The notes beneath the pieces are model-generated. The model searched no databases and was not told the origin of the DNA. It saw only the letters and a list, made by a program, of their open reading frames with translations. Source: Strigamia acuminata (Eukaryota > Arthropoda > Chilopoda > Geophilomorpha > Linotaeniidae). From it: a stretch of DNA of 64,000 nucleotides. The stretch spans positions 8,487,060 through 8,551,059 of the forward strand of contig OX442314.1 of assembly GCA_949358305.1 (NCBI GenBank), read 5' to 3'. The translations under genes and the position numbers were made by a program. Positions 43,299-58,509 of the stretch are shown in pieces; position 1 is the first letter of the stretch, and each line of letters opens with the position of its first letter.

Positions 43299-46200
43299 AT
43301 GACCACCACAAAACTCCATGTGGTTTCGAACGTGGAACTCCTGAACGACTCAAACTACACCCTGTGGTCAGAGAGAATTGAAACGATTCTGAGAGGACGA
43401 AAGCTGTGGCGAGCGGCCATCGCAGGAGCGGAACCCCCACACGGTGTGGCCGACGCCGAGGACTTCGAGGCCAAAGAGAAAATATGGGAGACGTGGGACG
43501 ACAAAAATGCCGAAGCGATCGAGATAATGATTGGCACATTGACGGGCGACCAGGTGTTGAAGTACCGCGCTTCCCGAAACGCAAAAATTCTTTGGGAGAA
43601 GATCAAGGAAAATATGCAGACGGACAACACGCAGCTTCAATTAGAATGCAACATGCAATTAACGCATTGCAAGATGGACAAGACGGAGACCATCGACCAC
43701 TATTTGAACCGAATCGAAGCACTCCAGACGGAAAGCGCCCAACTCGGTAAGGACATTACTGACCTGGAAGTGAGATTTTATGCCCTTCACGGACTGAGAG
43801 ACGAATTCCACCCCACCGCATTGGCAATCAAAGCAAACAAGACGCTTACAAACAAGGAGGCACGCGCGATGCTAAAACAAACCGAGACGAGGGGGCAGAA
43901 AGCCAACGAGACACGCGCACCAGATGCAGCTTACGAGACCAAGGTGAAAAGATTCGAGAAGGGCACGGGCGTGCGCAAGTGCTACAACTGCGACATGCCG
44001 GGGCACACGGCGGGAGAGTGCCGTAATCCCACGCTTTGCTACAACTGCCGGGGAACTGGACACCGAGCGAGCGAGTGCAGACAGCCAAAGAGGGAGAATA
44101 AAAACGGCGGACGCAACGCAAAGAAGCCACACTCGAAGGGGCCACCAAGAACACTGCGTGCACGCGAAATCGGACCCGAGAGGCCACAGAGAATGCTGAG
44201 AGCGTTCGAAGTCGAAGATAAGGAACCACAGGAACCTATGGAGAGCATCGGGACACCTGAAGATGACGTAAGTGAAAAATTTGATGAAATATTAGAAGAA
44301 ACATTAGAAGAAAATTTAGAGGAAAATTTAGAAGAAAAATTTGAAGAGAAAATAGTAGAGAAAATAGAAGAAAAATTAGTAGGAAAAATAGAAGAAAATT
44401 TAGAGGAAAATGTAGAAGAAAAATTTGAAGAGAAAATAGTAGAGAAAATAGACGGAAAATTAGTGGGAAAAATAGAAGAAAAAGGTTTCATTGCGACATG
44501 CGAGCGGGCGGGGCGTTGCGAAGAAAATAATGAGCAATGGATACTGGATTCGGGCGCCACATCCCACATGGCGAAGTCAAGGGGTATATTCGCGACGTAT
44601 ACGCCGGAGAGCCGTGCAATTCAAGTAGCGGACGAAGGCACGACGATTAGAACGAGCGGGATCGGGGATATCTGCGTGAAAACGACGACGAGCCAAGACG
44701 TGCTGCGACTCGAGCGGGTGTTGCACGTGCCAAGACTTGATTCAAACTTACTGTCGGTGCCCAAGATCGTTGACAAGAAGATGAAAGTCCTATTTGAAGA
44801 GAAAAAGGCAACAATACTGTCAACAGAAGGGGAGAAAATCCTAACCGCACTACGAGAGGGAGACAGTTTCGTCATAAATTTAAAAATCGAGAAAAACGGA
44901 AACGCGCGACAAACGAAAGAAATAAACACGACATGGCACCAACGACTTGGCCACCTGGCGCCCGACACGATGCGAACGATGATGAACGACCAACTGGTAC
45001 GTGGATTGACATTAAATCGAAACGAGAAGGCAAAATGTGACGCGTGCATTAGAAGCAAATTAACTCGCAAGCCACACAAGCCCGTGAACACACGACAATC
45101 AAGCGCTGTCATGGATTTGTGGCACGTGGACCTCATCGGGCCCCTCAAACCCGAGTCATTAGGAAAAGCAAGATTCATTCTCACCGTGGTGGACGACTAC
45201 AGCAGGAAAACATTGATTGGAATTTTAAAAACAAAGGATGAAACGTCAGAAGAACTGAAAAATCTAATCACGAGATGCGAGCGGCAAACTGGGAGGCGAC
45301 TCAGAAAAATTCGAAGCGACAACGGAGGGGAGTTCATCGTCGGGACCCTGAGCGCGTGGTTCAAGGAACGCGGAATTGACCACCAGCTGACCACACCTTT
45401 CTCACCTGCCAGCAACGGAGTCGCGGAGCGCCACAACCGGACAATTATCGAGATGACAAGGACGATGTTGTGCGACGCGCAGCTGCCACTCAACTTTTGG
45501 GCCGAGTGTGCCACGACGGCGGCACACATACGAAACTCGTGCACATCCAGGGCACACGGAAAGACGCCATCGGAAATCTGGGACAAGCGGAAACCAACCG
45601 TGAAGTATTTGAAGCGATACGGATGTGTCGCGTACACACTCATACGAGATGCAAACCGCACGAAGTTGGAACCGAAGGCGCAGAAAGGAATATTCGTGGG
45701 CTACTCACAAAATCGGAAAGCATACCGAATCTACAACCCCAACACGAGGAAAATAAATGAAGAAAGAAACGTGAGATTCCTGGAACACGAGTTGGGAGCG
45801 ACGCTGCTACACGGAGAAGCCCAACCCGAAACGACACACTGCAACGTACTATTTGAGTTTCAAGAAACTGATACAGAGGCTGAGAATGCACCACGAGACG
45901 AAAATGAAATCACACGACCCGAACAAGATGGAAACGAGAACGAGCCCACACAAAACGAGAGCGAGCCGACACAAGACGAGAGGGAGTCGACACCAGACGA
46001 AAACGAACCGACTCGAGACAAGACCGAACCGACACAAAGCGGAAATGCAGCCAATACACAAGCGAATAAAATCGGACGACCAAAGGGCACCACCAACGCT
46101 GCAAATACAGAAAAATTACGCGAACAAAGGGCCGAATACGAGCAAACACTCGTGCAACAAGGCGCGCGCAGAAGCAGCCGAAAAAGAAAACATAGAGCAT

Positions 46201-47753
46201 ATAGATCGGAAGTTATTGAGCCCACGACGTACGACGAGGCCATGAAGTCAATGAATTCCGAGGAGTGGAAGAAAGCCACGGATGAAGAAATCGCATCTAT
46301 GAAGCACCACCGGGTCTGGAGAATTACGAAACTCCCCGCAGGAGGAAAAACTGTAAAATGCAAATGGGTATTTAAAATAAAATCCAATCCGAACACTGGG
46401 GCTCAACGATTCAAGGCGAGACTAGTCGCCGCCGGTTATACGCAACGATGGGGCCAAGATTACGACACAACCTTCGCGCCCGTGATCCGAATCGAAACGA
46501 TGCGTATGCTAATTAATGACGCAATAAAGCGGGGCGGGACACTAAATCAATACGATGTAAAAGCAGCTTACCTACACGGCGAACTCGAGGAAACCATATT
46601 CATGGAACAGCCAACCGGATACACAGAGGGAGATGGGAAGCAGGTATGCCAACTTCTGAAGAGTATATACGGACTTAAACAATCAGGCCGCTGCTGGTAC
46701 GAGAAGCTCACGGAAGTCTTGAAGGGAGTCAAATTTGAACAGTCACCAGACGACCCGTGCCTGTTTATTGTGCGCAGAGGAGAGGAATATATGCTGATGG
46801 GGGTCTACGTAGATGACGCCCTCGTATCCGCATCCAGCGCCAAATTTGAAAAATTAATAATTGGAAAAATTCGCGAAGAAATTGAGCTGTTAAGTATGGG
46901 ACCACTGTCATCAATTTTGGGGATCCAAGCGACATGGGACGGAGGAGAAATCCAGTTGCACCAGACCAAATATATTGAGGACATATTACTGCAATACGGA
47001 ATGGAGGATTGCAACCCCAAAAATACACCCATGGACCCCAATCAAAAATTGGACGAACACGAAGAAAGCCCAGAAGTCGATCCAAAGTCATACCAAGAAC
47101 TAATTGGAAAAATTATGTACTTGGCAACGAACACCCGTCCCGACTTGAGCTTCGCGATGAGCACATTGTCGCAGTACAATTGCAAGCCGAAGCAAATGCA
47201 TTATTGCGCGTTGAAGCGCATCCTGAAGTATTTAAGAAGAACAATCGATTACAGACTGACGTATCGAAAGGAGGCGAGAAATTTGCATGCCTACACAGAC
47301 GCCAGCTGGGACCGGACAGAAGATGCGAAATCGTTTTCAGGATTCATCATAATAGACGGGACAGCAGTCATAAATTGGAGGTGCAAGAAGCAGAGCACTG
47401 TAGCAGCATCGAGCACCGAGAGCGAGATGCATGCACTTTCAGAGGGCGTGAGGGACTTGGCGTGGACACAGAATCTAAACAACTTCATCACACCTCAACC
47501 ACAAGAGAAATTGGCAACAGTGTTCTGCGACAGCCTGAACGCGACGCAACTGTTGCAGAGAGGGCCGCAAAAGGCAAGATCGAAATATCACAACCGGCGA
47601 ATTCATCAGATCAAAGATGAAATTGAAGGCGGACGAATTAATGTAAAACACATTCCTGGAGAAAACATGCTTGCGGATTTCCTGACTAAACCGCTAGCCG
47701 GACCACCATTGGAGAGAAACATGGTCGGACTGGGAATAAAGAAGAACGAATGA
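43299..47753 (+). CDS. Copia gag-pol polyprotein
   Basis: A single 1484-codon ORF. The start is taken at 43299 (MTTTKLHVVSNVELLNDSNY) rather than the in-frame ATG at 43254, which runs through a poly-A tract. Order: gag with two zinc knuckles (CYNCDMPGHTAGEC and CYNCRGTGHRASEC); an acidic Glu/Lys repeat segment (about residues 322-395); aspartic protease (WILDSGATSHMA, about residue 412); integrase with HHCC (WHQRLGHLAPD ... CDACIRSK) and DDE motifs (WHVDLIGPLK, IRSDNGGEFI, SNGVAERHNR). RT follows (WVFKIKSN, DVKAAYLHGELEETIFMEQP, catalytic YVDDAL), then RNase H (YTDASWD, ESEMHALSEG, GENMLADFLTKPL). All catalytic residues are present and there is no frameshift or stop. Confidence 0.96.
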   Translation: MTTTKLHVVSNVELLNDSNYTLWSERIETILRGRKLWRAAIAGAEPPHGVADAEDFEAKEKIWETWDDKNAEAIEIMIGTLTGDQVLKYRASRNAKILWEKIKENMQTDNTQLQLECNMQLTHCKMDKTETIDHYLNRIEALQTESAQLGKDITDLEVRFYALHGLRDEFHPTALAIKANKTLTNKEARAMLKQTETRGQKANETRAPDAAYETKVKRFEKGTGVRKCYNCDMPGHTAGECRNPTLCYNCRGTGHRASECRQPKRENKNGGRNAKKPHSKGPPRTLRAREIGPERPQRMLRAFEVEDKEPQEPMESIGTPEDDVSEKFDEILEETLEENLEENLEEKFEEKIVEKIEEKLVGKIEENLEENVEEKFEEKIVEKIDGKLVGKIEEKGFIATCERAGRCEENNEQWILDSGATSHMAKSRGIFATYTPESRAIQVADEGTTIRTSGIGDICVKTTTSQDVLRLERVLHVPRLDSNLLSVPKIVDKKMKVLFEEKKATILSTEGEKILTALREGDSFVINLKIEKNGNARQTKEINTTWHQRLGHLAPDTMRTMMNDQLVRGLTLNRNEKAKCDACIRSKLTRKPHKPVNTRQSSAVMDLWHVDLIGPLKPESLGKARFILTVVDDYSRKTLIGILKTKDETSEELKNLITRCERQTGRRLRKIRSDNGGEFIVGTLSAWFKERGIDHQLTTPFSPASNGVAERHNRTIIEMTRTMLCDAQLPLNFWAECATTAAHIRNSCTSRAHGKTPSEIWDKRKPTVKYLKRYGCVAYTLIRDANRTKLEPKAQKGIFVGYSQNRKAYRIYNPNTRKINEERNVRFLEHELGATLLHGEAQPETTHCNVLFEFQETDTEAENAPRDENEITRPEQDGNENEPTQNESEPTQDERESTPDENEPTRDKTEPTQSGNAANTQANKIGRPKGTTNAANTEKLREQRAEYEQTLVQQGARRSSRKRKHRAYRSEVIEPTTYDEAMKSMNSEEWKKATDEEIASMKHHRVWRITKLPAGGKTVKCKWVFKIKSNPNTGAQRFKARLVAAGYTQRWGQDYDTTFAPVIRIETMRMLINDAIKRGGTLNQYDVKAAYLHGELEETIFMEQPTGYTEGDGKQVCQLLKSIYGLKQSGRCWYEKLTEVLKGVKFEQSPDDPCLFIVRRGEEYMLMGVYVDDALVSASSAKFEKLIIGKIREEIELLSMGPLSSILGIQATWDGGEIQLHQTKYIEDILLQYGMEDCNPKNTPMDPNQKLDEHEESPEVDPKSYQELIGKIMYLATNTRPDLSFAMSTLSQYNCKPKQMHYCALKRILKYLRRTIDYRLTYRKEARNLHAYTDASWDRTEDAKSFSGFIIIDGTAVINWRCKKQSTVAASSTESEMHALSEGVRDLAWTQNLNNFITPQPQEKLATVFCDSLNATQLLQRGPQKARSKYHNRRIHQIKDEIEGGRINVKHIPGENMLADFLTKPLAGPPLERNMVGLGIKKNE

Positions 47754-47794
47754 AGTATTCCATCGAGCAACATTGACGACCTGTAGGAGGGATT

Positions 47795-48031
47795 TGTTAG
47801 ATTGACAGGCGCCAATATTGCTACAGACATTAAAGGATTAGGAACAGGACCTCGTGGACAAAGGGAGAGAAGAAGCGCAGGGTCGTGAACTGTCAGCGAC
47901 CCCAACTAAACAACCAATGAGAGAATTTCGTTTTGACCCCACAAACTGTATTTAACCCCCCTGTTCAGAAATAAAACTCACTTGTCAATTTTCAACCTTT
48001 CAACACGTGTGTTCTTTTGAGATGTACAACA
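47795..48031 (+). repeat. Copia 3' LTR
   Basis: Identical by eye to the 5' LTR. It is preceded by the purine tract aggaggga (about 47785-47792) and followed by the aaaag target duplication. Confidence 0.95.
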
Positions 48032-48129
48032 AAAAGCAGGTACACAAAGTGCAATTTTGGATGTTTATGGTAGTTTAGAAAGTAATAAATAATAATAAAT
48101 AATAACAATAATAAATAGATGTTTTCTTT

Positions 48130-48275
48130 TTTACTTTAACCCTGGTGGCAAATGCTTGCAAATTGCTTATTGACTCGACTGCGGCGGTATAATGCGGATC
48201 AAGTGATTTTTTTTTTGCCGAAAAATTAAAAAAAAAATGCAGCATACGGCCCCATTCTGACAAAATTATGTGAAA
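48130..48275. repeat. NVL 3' flank, duplicated at 59745-59875
   Basis: ctggtggcaaatgcttgcaa and attgcttattgact, through to cccattctgacaaaatta, recur at 59745-59875. The sequence looks like a dispersed unit rather than a gene. Confidence 0.75.
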
Positions 48276-48885
48276 CTTTAAATTTAAAAATGAAGAAACG
48301 TTGTGATTTGTGGAAATATTTTCTGCCAGCAATACCGCAAAACAAGTCGGCGGAATTCGTGCCTGGAATTGCCGGTGGAATTGCCGGTGAATCGATCGCG
48401 ATGATGCTGTCACTCTTAGGCTTATATTTGGTCATCGAGTTTTTAGAATTTTTAGACTAAATAAAACAAGCAGCATAAGGTATACTGACACTCATTTTTA
48501 ATCACCTTAAATTATACATACACACAAATATACATATATTTTTTTAAGGTGTGCATCATTAGCAAGGAATATCACCAGGTTTAGGTTTTTATAATTTTGA
48601 ATTTAGTATTCCAAATTTGAAATGGAATTGAAGAACACCAACTGACTATAAGGACTCAAATTTAATAGTTTTAATTAGTTTTTCGAATTAAAAACTGTAT
48701 ATATGTGTTGAAGAAATGTACAAAAATGTCAGATGTGGCCCAAAATGTTACCTAAAACATAGCAAATAACAAAATAAATAAATAAATAATCTGAGACAAG
48801 TGACTTTTTATTTTTTCATTTATAAATTCCATTTCTAAATGAACATGAAAATGACAAATTCCGCACGAAATAAATTATTTCTTCG
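48276..48885. other. Intergenic before NVL 3' end
   Basis: AT-rich; only short unsupported ORFs. Several aataaa motifs on the minus strand near 48790-48870 could provide NVL polyadenylation, but none can be chosen. Confidence 0.4.
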
Positions 48886-53043
<4,158 letters not shown>

Positions 53044-54048
53044 AATTGCACAAAATGCGACAAAATGCACAAGTACGATGATCTTCTCGACTAAACCACG
53101 ATGGTGTCACATTAATGCGCACGTGCGATACATCTTACGCCATCTATTAGCGTAAAAGGCAACCTGCCATTACTCTTGCAGTTATACTGTTTTGATTCCA
53201 GCATTACACAGTATTACACAGTACATAGGTTGTCAGATGGAAATTTTTAAATGATTAATGTCTTATAAAGAAAGTACTATATTTAAAAATTAGATCTGCA
53301 CAAGTTTTCATCGCTATCCTGCCAATCGGCCAATCACGGCGCTTCATCCATCTTGGGTAACAGATAGCGCCAAATTCATTTTTGATAAGTGTTTTTTTTT
53401 CTTTAAATTTTCACTTTTAAAGGCTTTTATTTTCCTTGACATGAATTGTGGACTGAAAAAACAAATTAACTTGTAAAACTCTATGGGAAAACAGTGGCGC
53501 CATCTATATGTCAGACCTCGACTATCGTTTGAATTAATTTCCATTTTAATTTTTAGCAGGGATGCAGCATAAAAGCCTTTTTCCAAAAACGTAGTTTTTT
53601 TTGTTTTACTTGTTTTATTGAATCAAAAGGTTATATATTTTGATTATGGTTTCTATTATAATATTGGTCAGAGCTAATGGACATGTATTCGTATTGCTTC
53701 CACGGCGGAATGTCGGTAAAACTTGACATTGATTTCTAACAGCTTATAAGTTGTTTTTAAATCTTCTTTCGGAATCTGATTATAGTCCATCCACATTTAT
53801 AAATTGCTCTTTTTTTGTTATTGGTTTCAAAATAAGTTGCCAAGGCTTTAAAGCCGATAACATTGAATACAAATACTGGCGTACCAGGTATTAAATTGCA
53901 AATTGTCGTGCTCTAGAGATTAATATGACTAGTAAAAGGTTGTGTAGTATTAGGCTTTCACCGCAGGATTACATTTACATTCAGTTTTATAACCGAACAT
54001 GTGTATGTGTGCAGTATAATATACCAGTACTGTATAATAAAATCTTGA
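53044..54048. other. Intergenic, NVL promoter side
   Basis: The first 170 bp (53075-53205) should include the NVL promoter; no TATA box is obvious. This block recurs at 59875-60005. A block near 53560-53620 (cagcataaaagcctttttcc) recurs near 59640-59690. No gene is recognised. Confidence 0.5.
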
Positions 54049-57000
54049 TTATCTCGAGGTGAGCGAAACAATAATTCCGTCTTTCGGCTTCAGCACAATA
54101 CCTGGAAGGATTTTCATTTCGAAAAAAGATTGTGTCGTCTCAATTTTAAAAGAACGTAATATCCATGCGAGGACAACTTTTTCTTCGAGCAAAGCAAATC
54201 GTTGTCCTGTTGTAATAAAAAATGTTTCATTAAACATGAATTGTTAAGTAATAACTGTACCAATGCAATTTCTTGAGCCAGCAGAAAACGGAATATAAGC
54301 GAATGGGTGTCTATTACGAGAGTTTTCTGGCAGAAATCTTTCGGGATTGAACGATTTAGGGTCAGGAAATATGTCTTTATTTTGGTGCAAAGCCATAACA
54401 AAAATTACAGCAGTTACACCTGCTGGAACTTTGCAACCACCTGAAACAGAAAAGATTTAAAAATTAGCTTACTGTCGCCTAGGACGATTTACTACAGGAC
54501 TTCACATCTAGTACAATTTAATTGCTGGACTGTAAAGCGATTCTGTCTTGTGATAGTAGCGCCATCCGGCCGAAACGGCACAAAATGACGGTATTTTGCC
54601 GGTAAAACTGACATGACATCCCGCATTTGCATTTTTAGAGGATTTTATGTCTAAGTTAAAAATGATGTCTGAAAATTATTTATTACATTTTAAGATATTA
54701 TTTTTAAATCAAACGTTAAATAAAATTGAATTTCGTTATTACGTCCGCCAAAAATATAAATGCGGGATGTCAATTGTCCGCCATTTGCACGCAAAAAGTT
54801 TGAGCATTCAGACGACAGATGGCATTTACTTCGTTTTTGTGCAGGACGCAGGACAACTTAGATTTAAAAAAATGGCGGATTCGAAGTCCTGTAGTAAATC
54901 GTCCTAGCCGTAGCTAACTTTTTAAATTCTTCTTACCCATTACAGTCTCTTTTTTTAATTTTCGACTTATCGTTGGAATCGGAGGAGTAACCCGCAAAGT
55001 TTCCTATAGTTTAAAGATTTGAATTGTTTTATTAATTTTAAATGAGAACTAAAAACAAAATTTGCATTCGTTCCTTAATTACACATTCCAAATACTTCAT
55101 TCGTTTTGTGTGTTCAATTGTAATTGGTGTACTTTTATCGCCTTCTGTCAAAATATTTTCCAAATTTTCAATCCAATTTCATCTACAACTGCTTAACATG
55201 CTTTGATACCGAAGATCGAGTGTAGTTCTTCATGCACTTTATTCTGTATATGGGGAAATGTTGCAAGTGCACATAAAGTCCACGAAATTGCAGATGCTGT
55301 TGTATCATGTCCTGCAGCCATAAATGTGTCGACTTCCTCACGGATATCGAGGTCGCTTAATTGTCTTCCTTCGTCGGACGCTTCAATCAGCAAGTCCAAA
55401 AACGCTAATCGTTTTTTCCGACCAATCAGAGAGTTTTCAATATCAGTTGCGGGTTTGCCTTCAGATTTCCATTTAAGTTTTCTTTCTTGAATTACCTATT
55501 TTTACATATGTGTAAAGATTTTCTTTTACACTAATGGTAAAATATTACTTTATCTGTGAATCCATGCAAAATCTTCAGACATTTTTCATGTTCCCGTCCG
55601 GATGGTGTCATATAAAATAGCCAGTCTGGCCGTAAGTAAATTCTCAGTTGTCTCGACAGAATGATGTCTTTAATTCTATTAATAAAGAGAAAAAAAATAA
55701 AAATTGATATACTCTGGCTCATCGTAAGAGGGGGATTGGTTTCTATTGGCCGAGCCTGTTTACTTCTAACTGTTGCCTTTATACTACCACCAGGAAATGT
55801 AGTTTTGTTTTGTTTTTAATTTGTTTGATTATTGTAGATGGTTGAAATGATGTGAATTGACTTCTATTTAATAATACAATGTTTTAAAAAGTTTTAAAGC
55901 AATGTTTTAAGTTGTTACTTTTTCAAAATACATTTATCTTCAGTTCGTTCAGTTTATTGGCTTTGTCAGGAAAGCAAGCAATTTTTTAATTTTATGATTG
56001 ATTGTTTTGTCTGGCAAGCACACAACATGCATTTTGGCCTACTTTTATGTACACCTACACCAGTGAAATGGGCTCGGCCAATAAGAACTGGCCCCCCTCT
56101 TACGATGAGCCAGAGTATACTTTAATTTTGTGGATCTTACTTCTCGAATGCTGAAATATAAGCAGATTCTGAATTATTTTGTGCATTTATGTGGCAACCC
56201 ATCATAGAATCTAAAGTTAAAACCAATTAATTGTATTGTATTTTGTATAGTATTATCATTTTATCACACCAAAAATAATGTCCAAAGTGCACATCGTGAT
56301 GAATGGGCAAATGTCAAATGATTTTTTCTCAGTTTGCTTCATCAATTTTTGAATTAATATTTTACTTTGGTCATTAAACACTGAAATAAAATTTTCTAGT
56401 AATCGAAAATGAAAAGCCGGCGTCAGAAGCTTACGACGCACCAGCCATTTGGATCCGTTGCTACGAAATAAATTTGGGGGAAATAATCATAACAAGTGTT
56501 ATTTTAACTTGAAATACCTTGTAAGCAATCCAGTTCCTAGCATGGGTTCTATAAATTTATACTCGCTGGATTTGTCATCATGGTTTGATAAAATAACCTG
56601 TAACAAAAATATATATTTTTAAATCGATGTAACAAATCTGATATTTAACAATCTTCTGCACCTCAATATCAGCTGGTGAAAATGTAACCAAATAAGGATG
56701 ACCAAGTAACCAAAATATAAACCGGTTAGGAAACATTTCAGTCCAATTGAGAAGTATACCGGGTAATTCTAAGTAATTGTAAAATGAATTAAAACAAGTA
56801 AATATCTGTAATGCATGGAAGCATTACATATTAGACTTCTAAATCCCTTCTACACTTTTCTGAAAAGAAATATATCTGTCCGTCTGTCCCTAAATTAAAC
56901 ACTGTGGTGATCTCAAAATATTTCACCAACTTAGAAGATAAATTAATTATGTCTTCTAATTAATTTGATTGTGGCACACGCCAAGTCAGATCATGTGACC

Positions 57001-58503
57001 GAGAGGAGAAATCCTCTCTAGGCACATATCACCCCAGGTTGTCCAGGGTGAAAACGGCAATTAGCCGTTATGATGCAATATGGTGCAATAATCCTTTGTT
57101 GCACCAGTTTTAGCTAATTGCGCAGATTATCTGCGCAATATTGAAGCGTGCCGGGCTCACGCCCTAGCTTCAATCGGGACTCTAATTCTAACATCACAAA
57201 CCTCAACATCACTGCTTGTTCGCTCCAGAAAAGTATTGACAGAAGACCGTGATTGGACTTAGTTTCACCTGCTACCTTTGCGCACCAACGCACAAAGCCA
57301 GCAATTCAGCTTAAATTAGCCGACACTAATTTCAGCTATCGAGAAGTAGAAGTTCCCGCGCTCATCGTGAACCATCGCCGTCGCAAGTGCGCGAACACTT
57401 GCTGAAGCCATCGTACGCTGACCGGACGCCTGTAGCCGTGAACCACCGCCGCCGAGCCGTCGTACGAGTTACAGAAGGACCCACGAGAACCATCGTCGCC
57501 AGGACCATCGTTCGTGAGTCGTTTCGTGAAGATTTCCGTCTTCGTAACAACGTGTAGTTGTCAAGCGCCATTTTGTCGCTTTTTATCATAATATTTCGTA
57601 TAATTCCTAGTCATTTATTGTATTAAAACGAATAAATATATTGTGTGATTTTTATCAAATAAACTGTGTTTTATTTTCCTACAAATTAACCCTAGATAAT
57701 TTAAGGCTGCGATATAAGTCTTTTTAAGCATTCACCTGCGGTTTCCACTTGATTTATTAGAAATTAAGTGTGATAAAACCCGGATTGCAGCAACACCAAA
57801 ATAAAATCACACAAATAAGATCGATTTTTGCTAATAAAAAGTCAACCGTTAATCCGATCGAAAAGTTATTAACACAGGAAACTTTGTTTAAACATTCTAA
57901 TCGGTCCTTTTTTCAAAATATTGGGTTTTTTCTTGGTTGAATCCAAATTTTGCATGAATTTCCTATTCATTCACCCGCTAAAATCGCCCGAATCGGTACT
58001 TTTTTACGACCGAATCGCAATAGAAAAATACACGCTTGAGTGGAATTGTCCGCTCTACAAAATGAGCTTGGTTTAAGAATTTTTGGACCTCATTTCGATA
58101 CAGTAAACATCAACAGACGTATCGCAACGAAGATTTCAGCATCCATTGTAGCAAACGGTATCCGCCAGGTGGCGCTCCGGTTTGTCATTTTCATATTACA
58201 AACTGCTTCCGGAATTGACCCGGAAGTTCGGACAGACAGACATGACCGTTTTAATACACTTTCTAAACATCAGGTTTAGAAGTCTAAAATTATACATTAC
58301 GCTTTCTGTAATTAAATCTTTATATTACCTGAGGGTTCAACGAGCAGATCCCACGCATTTCCAATGATTGGCCACGTTGGAGGTCCTGATATTTTATTTA
58401 ATACTGACCAATATTTAATTCTGATGATGTAATAGCGTGAAAACAAAGCTATCACTACAGCAATTACTGTTCCCCATACCAGTTCTGTTGATAAGCTATA
58501 CAT
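54049..58503 (-). CDS. Cytochrome P450, CYP4-like
   Basis: A haem-thiolate monooxygenase of the ER membrane; CYP4 enzymes commonly oxidise fatty acids or hormones, but the substrate here is unknown. Eleven exons join in frame (503 residues): 58329-58503, 56662-56768, 56518-56597, 56270-56460, 56141-56210, 55549-55675, 55210-55495, 55074-55144, 54937-55003, 54261-54440, 54049-54206. The start is ATG at 58501-58503. An N-terminal anchor ([13 protein letters not shown]) and a Pro-rich hinge ([12 protein letters not shown]) come first, then [14 protein letters not shown] (C helix), [12 protein letters not shown] (I helix), ETLR (K helix ExxR), FNPERFLPE and the haem loop [15 protein letters not shown] with the Cys ligand. 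All key motifs are present. Intron 8 lacks a GT donor: AAG is followed by gaacga. Introns host three transposons. The CYP4 assignment rests on the I-helix and haem-loop patterns. Confidence 0.92.
54480..54906. mobile_element. MITE in CYP intron 9
   Basis: Terminal inverted repeats taggacgatttactacagga and the complement of tcctgtagtaaatcgtccta, about 25 bp, bound a 427-bp element without a transposase. It lies wholly within the intron 54441-54936. Confidence 0.75.
55708..56119. mobile_element. MITE in CYP intron 5
   Basis: Inverted repeats tatactctggctcatcgtaa (then gaggggg) and their complement bound a 412-bp AT-rich unit with no ORF, inside the 55676-56140 intron. The palindromic tata at both ends is compatible with a TA or TWA target duplication. 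Confidence 0.8.
56832..58285. mobile_element. Inverted-repeat element in CYP intron 1, hosting a solo LTR
   Basis: The ends attagacttctaaatccctt and the complement of caggtttagaagtctaaaat are inverted, followed by matching gtctgtccgtctgtcc / ggacagacagacatg blocks. Interior segments at 57800-57900 and 58150-58180 recur inverted at 59440-59555 and 58980-59000, so the family is dispersed. A solo gypsy LTR (56903-57792) is nested inside. Confidence 0.6.
56903..57792 (+). repeat. Solo gypsy LTR
   Basis: An 890-bp unit starting tgtggtgatctcaaaatatt and ending aaaacccggattgcagca. It corresponds to the ends of the 21-34 kb gypsy LTR (tgtggtgacctcaaatattc ... aaaacccggatcgccgca). A 4-bp acac duplication flanks it (56899-56902 and 57793-57796). 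No internal region remains, so it is a recombination-derived solo LTR of a related gypsy family. Confidence 0.85.
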
Positions 58504-58509
58504 TGCATC

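Larger units (their letters stand above)
42888..48031 (+). mobile_element. Ty1/copia LTR retrotransposon, apparently intact
   Basis: A 5144-bp element with 237-bp LTRs (42888-43124 and 47795-48031) that are identical by eye, a 5-bp aaaag target duplication, a primer-binding site, a purine-rich tract before the 3' LTR and one uninterrupted gag-pol ORF. The integrase-before-RT order defines copia. Identical LTRs and an open ORF suggest a very recent insertion that may still be active. Confidence 0.96.

Noticed and set aside
45849-46061. Hydrophobic minus-strand ORF resembling a membrane protein
   Set aside because: Antisense of the acidic linker of copia pol; Leu/Val/Phe richness is a complement effect.
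43846-46396. Minus-strand ORFs up to 187 codons within copia
   Set aside because: Antisense shadows of the intact copia gag-pol ORF.
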